This document shows positions 57,765 to 64,000 of a stretch of 64,000 nt of DNA, piece after piece. The notes under the pieces were generated by a model. It had not been told where the DNA came from. It saw nothing but the letters and a program-made list of their open reading frames with translations, and did not search any database. Within the stretch, counting starts at the first letter, position 1. Every line of letters begins with the position of its first letter. Both the position numbers and the translations under genes were made by a program. Source of the stretch: Eutreptiella sp. 'Long Island Sound 2002' (lineage: Eukaryota > Euglenozoa > Euglenophyceae > Eutreptiales > Eutreptiaceae); assembly GCA_964036045.1 (NCBI GenBank), contig OZ038392.1, positions 29,151,755 to 29,215,754 on the forward strand, read 5' to 3'.

Positions 57765-58441
57765 GTGGCACGGAAGGGCTGCCCGGCGGTCCTCCTGTGC
57801 AACGGGACTCTGACCGCCGCAGCCGACATCCCGTGCTGGCAGCTGGACGACGAACAGGCGGGCATCCTCACCAGTGCCCTGGCGCAAACGGGGGGCCTGC
57901 TGTACGCCGTGCTGCCCCATGGGGCCGGAGTGGCGTACCGCCCGCAGCTCTACTTGTGTGCGGAACGGATGACGTCGCGCATGCACCGCACGTCGGGCCC
58001 GCCGCCGGTGCTCCCCACGTCCGGTCGGCTGGTGGCGGTCATCCCCGACGGCGATCTCATCACGAATAAGGGCGAGCTGAGGGGGCAACTCGCGCTGCTG
58101 GAGGCCGCGGACGCCGAGTTGCTGCCGGCGGCTACGGCCGCTGGGGCTCGCGGGGTCCTGATGTGGACGAGGGACGGGCGACTGGAGCTGGAGGACGGGG
58201 AGCCTCAGGAGACGGACGGAGACGTGGGTTTGCAAAGCCCGCGGCTCTCCGATGCAGCACAGGCCCTGCGAACGCACAAGTCTTCGATTCCGGTCTGGTC
58301 CGTCGCCGCGGCAGGCGCGGTTCTGAACGAGAGCCTCGACATCCCACTTGTCATGCCTCACGGGTACAGTGTCGGTGATCTCAACGATTTGTCGCAGAGT
58401 TCCAAGTCGAAGTGCTTGGCCTGGGCTGTGGTCGAGCAAGT
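57765..58441 (+). CDS. Second ART-like gene, downstream exon, cut by the gap
   Basis: Phase 0 from GTG at 57765, open for 225 codons up to the N's. Motifs include KGCPAVLLCNGTLTAAADIP, GILTSALAQTGGLLYAVLPH and an acidic stretch GRLELEDGEPQETDGD. Ends SKSKCLAWAVVEQ. Looks like a separate alpha/beta domain that I cannot name. The 3' end of the gene is not in the window. Confidence 0.65.
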
Positions 58442-58641
58442 NNNNNNNNNNNNNNNNNNNNNNNNNNNNNNNNNNNNNNNNNNNNNNNNNNNNNNNNNNN
58501 NNNNNNNNNNNNNNNNNNNNNNNNNNNNNNNNNNNNNNNNNNNNNNNNNNNNNNNNNNNNNNNNNNNNNNNNNNNNNNNNNNNNNNNNNNNNNNNNNNNN
58601 NNNNNNNNNNNNNNNNNNNNNNNNNNNNNNNNNNNNNNNNN
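58442..58641. other. Assembly gap of exactly 200 N
   Basis: Fixed-length spacer of the kind scaffolding programs insert between contigs. Composition and gene content change completely across it. Confidence 0.99.
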
Positions 58642-59030
58642 CCGGTGGAACCGCGTCCTTCTGTCTTATGGTCTGTTTATTTGGGACAATTGGCGATTCT
58701 ATACTAATATCACCTCCTTTTCTTTGTTATCCTACACTTTAATCCAAATATTGCCCAGCTCTATTTGATTTAGTCTAAAAGAAACGTCAGGGATAACAGC
58801 CTGAAGTAGCCCCTATCTTCTTCCAGGACCTCGATGTCGACTCTTTCTTCCTTCTTACCCAAAGACAGTAAGCTAGTTGTGGTCTGTTCGACCCATAAAA
58901 GATCACGTGAGTTGGGTTTAGATCCTTGTAAAAGAGGTCTGATTCTATCTTCTTCCCTTAGTTTCCCTTTCTATCCTCTTGTACGTAAGGACCAAGGATT
59001 CCAAGTTACCTGCTCTCTTCACTTGCCCTT
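58642..59030 (+). rRNA. rnl: Organellar large-subunit rRNA, 3' part
   Basis: Conserved domain V words: GGGATAACAGCCTGA (58790-58805), GGACCTCGATGTCGACTC, then the A-loop and helix 93 as GGTCTGTTCGACCC and CACGTGAGTTGGGTTTAGA. Later GTACGTAAGGACCAAGGATT matches the sarcin-ricin loop with changes. The upstream part is lost in the gap. Spacing is shorter than in bacteria, typical of mitochondrial rRNA. Confidence 0.85.
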
Positions 59031-59459
59031 AAACTCCCCTGAACTCTCCCTCTCAAGCATCCCAATCTCTCCGGAAACTCTCCTCCTCTCTCGAGTTTGT
59101 TACTCTTTCAATCTAGCCTAATCATCCCCTCCCCTTGCAAGATTTACTGCGGCCCTCAATCAAGGCTCTCTTCTGGTCCGGGCGCACTGATCACTAATAA
59201 GGGCAGTGAATGGCTGAATGAGTTTGTTAAGATTTAACGGAATATCTATCTATCTTTCTTTATTTTATTTCAGTTTAATGGAAAACTTCCCAGTCACATG
59301 AGCTACACATAGAAGTCCATATTTGCAGGGCATAAACGCAAAGAAGTCAATAGAAATGGCATAAATTCTCCTCTTTTCCCTTTGGGTTTTTTGTACGGGC
59401 CAAGGCCCGCACCGCCTAGCGGGGCCGGGCCTTGGCCCGTCCGCCGAAGGCGGTAAGGA
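59031..59459 (+). other. Spacer between LSU and SSU with a GC cluster
   Basis: Pyrimidine-rich; may include the LSU 3' end and the SSU 5' start (59195-59235), which I cannot delimit. 59397-59455 is a GC-rich palindromic cluster. Confidence 0.4.
59397..59455 (+). repeat. GC-rich palindromic cluster, copy 1
   Basis: GGGCCAAGGCCCGCACCGCC then CGGGCCTTGGCCCGTCCGCC and GAAGGCGG. Nested inverted repeats; near-complete inverse copy at 62369-62432. Confidence 0.9.
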
Positions 59460-60295
59460 TGATCTGCTTGATCTATTCCGATTAGGCAAAGAGCAATTAT
59501 CGGAGATTTTGAAGGATATTTTCATTCTTATTGCGAAAGTTTTGTAGTATTAACTTTTCCCATGTTTATTGGGAACTCTAGTGGCGAACACTCAACAATG
59601 AAGACTAGCTTCTATTGGGATGTGCTGGAGATGTAGAGACTCACCTGGGTACCAGCAGTCGCGGCCAGACCCTGTCTACGGTTTTCTCCTATTACTAGGT
59701 CTTATGTTTATTCTAGAAGAGCACTCTGGGGCTTCTTGTTCTGGTATGTTAGACATTAAATGCCCAAGCATTACACTCTATGATCCCCCCAAAGAATTAA
59801 CGAAAGTACAGCCTTTCGAAATGGATTAGTTCCCACTTAGTCTGTACCTCTAATTATTCGTAGAATTACCCCTCTACTACCTAGCCTTTGGTCGCAAGAC
59901 TACACGTTATGATATCTGAGGGAATCGTCGGTCCAATTGGGGGAGCATATCTTTTAATTTGATACAACGCAGAAATCTTACTTGTATTCGGTGTTGCAAG
60001 GCTGCTGCTTTCTCTCCTTAAGGCAGATTAGCGGACAAGTATCTTGACCCTGTATTCAAGGCTATCAGCTATGCTACTTTGCGATCTATCCAACACGCGC
60101 TTCTATTTAATATTTGCTAGATGTCCCTTATTAAGCCGTACTCAATATGTAAACTCTAGATCCAGGCAAGCCTTCTATTGTTGAATATATCCAGGCTCAT
60201 TTCTACACACTGCCCGACGTAGACAATCTACCCCTTTCCTTTGTCTTAAGTTGTAACAAGGTAGGTGTATAGAAATATGCACCTGAGTAACTAAT
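59460..60295 (+). rRNA. rns: Organellar small-subunit rRNA
   Basis: Conserved words in order: 530 loop GGTACCAGCAGTCGCGGCC (59649-59667), 790-type AGACATTAAATGCCC, 900-type AAAGAATTAACG, GGGGGAGCATATCTTTTAAT with TTTGATACAACGCAG, GGTGTTGCAAGGCTG, CTACACACTGCCCG, and the 3' helix GTTGTAACAAGGTAGGTGTA. The 5' start is a guess. Shortened compared with bacterial SSU. Confidence 0.85.
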
Positions 60296-60302
60296 TCCCC
60301 CT

Positions 60303-60382
60303 CAAGTAATGGTTGTAATGAGTCAAACCACAGAAGCATCATACTAGCTACCTACTTTCTGGTGCAATTCCAGATTACTTGG
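60303..60382 (+). tRNA. tRNA-like gene just after the SSU rRNA, possibly tRNA-Met (CAU)
   Basis: Acceptor stem CAAGTAA pairs perfectly with TTACTTG and the T stem TCTGG with CCAGA around loop TGCAATT. D stem GTTG/CAA(A) has one mismatch. The anticodon arm is weak: AGC/GCT closes a 9-base loop containing T-CAT-A. If real, the anticodon is CAT. The unusual arm keeps confidence modest. Confidence 0.5.
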
Positions 60383-60397
60383 CCAACCCCCCCATCG

Positions 60398-60419
60398 GGC
60401 TCGCCGCTTGGCGAGCCCG
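60398..60419 (+). repeat. Perfect hairpin GGGCTCGCC/GGCGAGCCC
   Basis: Nine-base stem with loop GCTT, directly downstream of the tRNA-like sequence. Could be a processing or termination signal, or a small mobile GC cluster. Confidence 0.85.
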
Positions 60420-60682
60420 AAACTATGGGCTTTTGAATCAGTGCTTCCTTCAGGGGCTCGCGCCAGTTATTGGTTCTATGGGGGCATTTCGATGATTTTC
60501 TTTGGATTTGGCGCATCCCATCTATTAATTGCTATAACGTTTGCTTATTTCTTGCTACCTCTATTTCCTGGGTATTTCATCTAGATTCTAGATCAAGCCA
60601 AGGTTATGACTTTCTCTTCTTATTTCTCCTCTTTTCTCTGCTACTCTGAAACTTAGCTCCTAATTCGCTGGCTTTACTATTA
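60420..60682. other. Pyrimidine-rich spacer
   Basis: No RNA or protein signal I can support. Confidence 0.35.
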
Positions 60683-61363
60683 TTGGCTGGCTGTATCTTT
60701 CCGCTCTTTTTTGTAGGATCCCAATTCTATTTGATTCTTTCGCATTTTCTCCTGCTGTTTTGGGCATTCTTTCTAGTAGATTCCCATAGCTTCACCTCTC
60801 TTCTGCTAATCCTTCTCTCTCTGGATTTGTCCAGTCTTTTGCTCATAGCTCTAGCATCACAAGGGCATGCCCTTAATATTCCTGGGAATGGACCCTGGTT
60901 CTACTTGCTATTTCAAAGCTTACTCACATTATTTCTCTGGTTTTCCATAAGCACCCAGTCTTCCCCTTTTCTCTTCTTGTTCTTCTTCTCCAAATTAGGC
61001 GCAGGAATAGCTGGTTATTATTTACCTTTCTTCTATCGCGCTATCTCCTTCTCTAACCTCTTTTTCCTCTCTTATACCGGCTTAGCTAATATGGTCTTCC
61101 TCTATATTGCTCTGTCGCTTTTCCTATCCTCTATCTCTTCTCTCTACTTCTCCCTTTATACCCTTATCTCTATCTTCCTCTTACTGGGTTTATGGTCTTT
61201 CTATGGCCATTGGTTCCACTCTCATTGGCTCTACCTGCTATCTTCTAGCTCTCTTATCACCTCTTCCACCTCTCTCCTCTTTTTATCCTCTTTCTCCCTC
61301 AGTCTCTCTTCTCTCTCCCTACTCACCGCTTTCCCTCCTAGCTTCTCAATTCCTCTGGGCTAA
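60683..61363 (+). CDS. Hydrophobic membrane protein, possibly a NADH dehydrogenase subunit
   Basis: 226 codons from a TTG, open upstream for a little, so the start is uncertain. At least six membrane spans made of Leu, Phe, Ser and Ile. FFSKLGAGIAGYYLPFFYRA followed by SFSNLFFLSYTGLANMVFLY is placed like the K-x-G...P-x-x-x-Y region of nad2/nad4-type proteins, but the match is weak. The serine content is very high. Organellar location is supported by the rRNA next door. Confidence 0.4.
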   Translation: MAGCIFPLFFVGSQFYLILSHFLLLFWAFFLVDSHSFTSLLLILLSLDLSSLLLIALASQGHALNIPGNGPWFYLLFQSLLTLFLWFSISTQSSPFLFLFFFSKLGAGIAGYYLPFFYRAISFSNLFFLSYTGLANMVFLYIALSLFLSSISSLYFSLYTLISIFLLLGLWSFYGHWFHSHWLYLLSSSSLITSSTSLLFLSSFSLSLSSLSLLTAFPPSFSIPLG

Positions 61364-61397
61364 CCTCCTCCTCGCTCTACTCCATTTCTCCTAGTGC

Positions 61398-61555
61398 TTC
61401 TCACGCCCCTCTACGGCCCTAGCGCCAAAGGCGCAAGGGGTTCACCCCGGCGCGCCCTTTGGCGCTTGGGGTTTTCCCCTAGCGCCAAAGGCGCAAGGGG
61501 TTCACCCCGGCGCGCCCTTTGGCGCTTGGGGTTTTCCCCTAGCCCTAGACTCTCT
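61398..61555 (+). repeat. Tandem palindromic GC clusters
   Basis: CCCTAGCGCCAAAGGCGCAA, GGGGTTCACCCCGGCGCGCC, CTTTGGCGCTTGGGGTTTTC: a ~72-bp unit present twice in tandem plus a partial third. Each unit contains GCGCCAAAGGCGC and its inverse, so strong cruciforms are possible. Confidence 0.95.
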
Positions 61556-61618
61556 TCTTGCCCGGCCCGAGTGATCAGTTCATCGGCACAATCGGCTGCT
61601 TGGCTAGAGAGGGCTCAA

Positions 61619-62167
61619 ATGCTTAAAACATCGGCTATGCTTTTTTTAGATAGATCAACAAGAGATTCCATTCCTCTAGCTCTTTCGACCAGAGTGGATT
61701 ATGGTGGTCGCGCAAGTTTATTGTGTTCTTCCCTACCTCTTTGGGTATTGAGCGCATTTTTAACTGTGATTTATACTGCCCATTCATCACATTATTCTTC
61801 CCTGCTTTGGATCCTATGGTTAACCGTGGGATTAATCTGGATGGTTTCTGAATGGGTCCGTGTGGGCTTATTTGAATCTTACTTCCACTATACAATTAGC
61901 GCCCGAGCTAATGGTTTGGCTTCTTTTTCCTTGTTAGTCTGCTTTGAATCCATCTTCTTTGCTGGTGTCTTTTGGATCTATTCTCTCAACAATGTTCACC
62001 CTCATCCAGAATTATCCTTCTTCACTTCTGGTGGTAATGATCTCTCTGTATTTGGTTCTTTCGAATCCTCTGCTCTTTCTTTTTATTCTGAGTCCTTCAT
62101 GGATTCTGTAGCTCTATTCTACTTTACTCCCCTTATTCACAGTCTCTTATCGGGGAAAATCTATTAG
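61619..62167 (+). CDS. cox3: Cytochrome c oxidase subunit III-like, N-terminal two thirds
   Basis: ATG 61619, 182 codons, TAG stop. VGLIWMVSEWVRVGLFESYF then ISARANGLASFSLLVCFESI and FFAGVFWIYSLNNVHPHPEL follow the cox3 pattern around helices III-IV (consensus ...EGxxxGxHT...LRYGMILFIxSEVFFFxGFFWxFFH...PELG), including the conserved Glu and the FFAGxFW motif. GSFESSALSFYSESFMDSVA fits the following PFEVPLLNT region. A typical cox3 is ~260 aa, so the last three helices are missing from this frame; they may lie in another frame after 62170 or elsewhere. Subunit III is a core membrane part of complex IV. Confidence 0.6.
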   Translation: MLKTSAMLFLDRSTRDSIPLALSTRVDYGGRASLLCSSLPLWVLSAFLTVIYTAHSSHYSSLLWILWLTVGLIWMVSEWVRVGLFESYFHYTISARANGLASFSLLVCFESIFFAGVFWIYSLNNVHPHPELSFFTSGGNDLSVFGSFESSALSFYSESFMDSVALFYFTPLIHSLLSGKIY

Positions 62168-62496
62168 GTATCTATCTTAACCTATGGATTTTACTCGCTG
62201 TTTCCCTCTTATTGCAAATTACCCACCGTTTCGCCTCTATTTTCTATTAATGGCTCAGGGCTACTAAGCCTTTGACTCTGGGCTCCTGGGGCCGGGGCGC
62301 ACTTTCAACTCTCAAGGCCTACATCCAAGCTGGCATCTTCAATCTATGGAGAGCTGGCTGGTTGAGTTTGTTACCGCCTTCGGCGGACGGGCTTTAGTCC
62401 GGCCCCGCAAGGCGGTGCGGGCCTTGGCCCGTACAATTTCCCCCTTCATGACTCTATTTTATTCTGCCATTGATTCTCACATTTTCATCCTCCTAG
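62168..62496. other. Spacer with an inverse GC cluster
   Basis: 62170-62270 may carry hydrophobic remains of cox3 in another frame (YLNLWILLAVSLLLQITH). 62369-62432 is the inverse copy of the cluster at 59397-59455. Confidence 0.4.
62369..62432 (-). repeat. GC-rich palindromic cluster, copy 2 (inverted)
   Basis: TTACCGCCTTCGGCGGACGG then GCGGTGCGGGCCTTGGCCCG, the reverse complement of 59397-59455 with a few differences. Inverted copies 3 kb apart could recombine. Confidence 0.9.
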
Positions 62497-63255
62497 GTGG
62501 AGGCATCGTTTCAGCTTTTTTTCTATGTAATTGTCTCTCTTATGTTATCTCTTCTCTTTGTGGATAAGTTATCTGCTCCCTATTCCTGCTATTTGGATGG
62601 TGAGCTCTTTCTTTTGACCTCTGCTTTACCTTGCTATGATCTATCCTTTTTCCGAAATCTTCTCTCTTTATCCCATCTATTGTGGTTCTGGGGATTTCTA
62701 TTAATAAACTCTACCTTCTTCCACTTATTCTTCCCTCTGGGGCTATCTCTGGCCTTGCCTTTTCATATTGCATTTTGGCTATCTTTATGCGCCTTTGGTT
62801 TATTTATCTCTCCCTTTTTTTCATGGGGTTTTTCCCTCCTAGCCCCTTTCTTTGATGCTGGCCTCAGAACTTCCCTATTCTTCTACCATTCTCTATCTTC
62901 TAGATTTGCCTCTAGAGAACACCTGAGAACTGGGAATTATGCTAAGCTATTTTTAAGCTGGGTTCAGGATCTCTTCTCTTTAACTTCGTTCTTGCGCGGC
63001 TTTTTCCCCCTCATGAACTGGTTCTATCAAATCTCCTACTTAGGCTCGCGTTTATGGCTAGTGTTTATTCTACACAGTTTTTGCATCTCTTGCTTTGGCG
63101 AACTATTCTCTCTTGCTACTGATCAATTCTTGCTATTCTCTTTCCCTTTCGCTGGGATTTTTAGGTTTTGGCTCTTTCTTATCTCTTCTTATGATTGCCT
63201 ATTTATTTCTCCAAGTTTATGTCTATATTTCTTTCTCCGTAACTTTCCTATTTAG
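62497..63255 (+). CDS. Hydrophobic organellar ORF, unassigned
   Basis: 252 codons from GTG; several membrane spans, Leu/Phe/Ser-rich (LLSLSHLLWFWGFLLINSTF, FFPLGLSLALPFHIAFWLSL). From about 63055 the neighbouring frame looks more protein-like, so the true gene may shift frame there. It could be the front part of an atp6-type subunit. No confident family. Confidence 0.35.
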   Translation: MEASFQLFFYVIVSLMLSLLFVDKLSAPYSCYLDGELFLLTSALPCYDLSFFRNLLSLSHLLWFWGFLLINSTFFHLFFPLGLSLALPFHIAFWLSLCAFGLFISPFFSWGFSLLAPFFDAGLRTSLFFYHSLSSRFASREHLRTGNYAKLFLSWVQDLFSLTSFLRGFFPLMNWFYQISYLGSRLWLVFILHSFCISCFGELFSLATDQFLLFSFPFAGIFRFWLFLISSYDCLFISPSLCLYFFLRNFPI

Positions 63256-63805
63256 TACAGTGATCGCTTTTTGGCGCGCCGACTACCCCTCCCACCTTGA
63301 CCCTGCAGCTCTTTCCTTCTATCTACTACCTGTCTCTCTTGTAGATTTTGCTCCTTCTCATATCTTCCTCTTTATCTTCCTCCTATTAACCTCTTCTTTC
63401 CTCTTCTCTAGATTCTGGCTCCGCTCTCTTCCCAACCCTTCTCGTTCTTCCTCTATTGCAGGCTGCTCTACTTCCTCCAAGTCCCCTTTTATCCGTACAG
63501 GAGCTACCTCACGTAGCTCCCGTGCTAGCCGTTGTTTTTCTACTCGCGCTAGCCAGTCTCACGTAGGCTCTCAACCGGTCTACGTGGTGACTGACGTTAT
63601 CTACATAGAGGGGTTCGTAGAACACTCTCTCCAACATCTTACTAGCAGAGTAGATTCTCGCTATGTGCGGAAGGCTTATAGCAGTTGGCTTTGGGAGTTC
63701 GGCCTGGACTATCGCGGTTTTAACTTGCCGGATGACAATCCCATGCAAATCCATATTGATGACTCCGAAGTAGTGGCTTCTACTGAGGAGGATTCCCTGC
63801 TATAA
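63062..63805 (+). CDS. Organellar ORF with atp6-like start and cox2-like end
   Basis: Opens after TAG at 63059-63061. FGSFLSLLMIAYLFLQVYVY and SFSVTFLFSTV resemble the last helix of ATP synthase subunit a (…LExxVAxLQAYVFxxL…). Farther on, RYVRKAYSSWLWEFGLDY has the spacing of the cox2 W-Y-W aromatic region, and NLPDDNPMQIHIDDSEVVAS follows. Between them lies a Ser/Arg-rich stretch unlike either. After the stop at 63803-63805 another frame contains NIGWAVPRLSPKP, resembling cox2 HSWAVPSLGVK. I infer decayed, edited or frame-shifted atp6 and cox2, not a fused gene. Confidence 0.35.
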   Translation, partial: CLFYTVFASLALANYSLLLLINSCYSLSLSLGFLGFGSFLSLLMIAYLFLQVYVYISFSVTFLFSTVIAFWRADYPSHLDPAALSFYLLPVSLVDFAPSHIFLFIFLLLTSSFLFSRFWLRSLPNPSRSSSIAGCSTSSKSPFIRTGATSRSSRASRCFSTRASQSHVGSQPVYVVTDVIYIEGFVEHSLQHLTSRVDSRYVRKAYSSWLWEFGLDYRGFNLPDDNPMQIHIDDSEVVASTEEDSLL

Positions 63806-64000
63806 TCTGGAGTCCATAGAGAACATAGGTTGGGCAGTGCCGCGTTTGAGCCCTAAACCTAATCATATCACTGTTTATACTGTATCTATGTTGAGCTACG
63901 AAGAAGAGCGCTTCGATTTCTATCTAGTGCAGCCTATTAGCATTAATGAGGACATCTAGCGGTAGAGTCCTTTTCTTTTACGCGGGAACCCGGTTCTGTG
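63806..64000 (+). other. Possible continuation of the cox2-like frame
   Basis: Open in one frame to TAG at 63957-63959: ENIGWAVPRLSPKPNHIT, then EEERFDFYLVQPISINEDI. The CuA cysteines expected after WAVP are not seen, so this is either not cox2, a decayed copy, or in need of RNA editing. Confidence 0.3.

Noticed and set aside
61394-61618. N-terminal extension of the cox3-like frame
   Set aside because: It translates the tandem GC clusters; the ATG at 61619 begins the protein-like part.

Overview
The window looks like a Hi-C-style scaffold of a microbial eukaryote, probably an alga or related protist. I could not fix the lineage. Positions 1-58441 are nuclear: GC-rich exons with GT-AG introns, long G or C homopolymers, minisatellites and dispersed transposon fragments. 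Exactly 200 N's follow (58442-58641). Positions 58642-64000 are different DNA: less GC-rich, pyrimidine-rich on the plus strand, with diverged but recognisable organellar LSU and SSU rRNA, a cox3-like gene and GC-rich palindromic clusters. This part is almost certainly mitochondrial, either mis-joined to the nuclear contig or a nuclear insertion.

Layout. 1-3548: MULE/FAR1-like transposase with a SWIM zinc finger. 3.6-7.7 kb: a 21-bp minisatellite and two arrays of one dispersed ~45-bp repeat around an AT-rich gene-free stretch. 7.7-44.35 kb: one very long plus-strand gene model of 13 exons, nearly all splice sites phase 0 and the rest phase-compatible, adding up to about 1,429 codons. Its exons encode, in order, coiled coils, an EF-hand pair, a helical linker, a split ADP-ribosyltransferase (ART)-like domain, another coiled coil and degenerate EF-hands. 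Its introns carry tandem arrays (a 16-bp and a ~23-bp repeat fill most of one 9.1-kb intron), retroelement remnants, tRNA-derived SINE-like sequences and at least three dispersed short families. One of these has ~15-17 bp terminal inverted repeats and looks like an introner or MITE.

44.4-52.3 kb: no confident genes, but a near-identical 165-bp direct-repeat pair and another copy of the inverted-repeat family. 52.3-55.6 kb: a second plus-strand gene encoding a protein of unknown function with a C2H2-like finger. Its frame is interrupted by one TAG codon, and one of its introns is almost pure (TG)n. 55.8 kb to the gap: a second ART-like gene with recognisable R, S and E-x-E motifs, a one-base frame break in the ART core, and an intron that is almost entirely an 11-bp G-rich repeat.

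Working idea (inference): the locus holds two ART-superfamily proteins, one of them joined to calcium-binding EF-hands and long coiled coils, which would suit a calcium-responsive, self-assembling enzyme. Intron size here seems to be driven by tandem-repeat expansion and short transposons.
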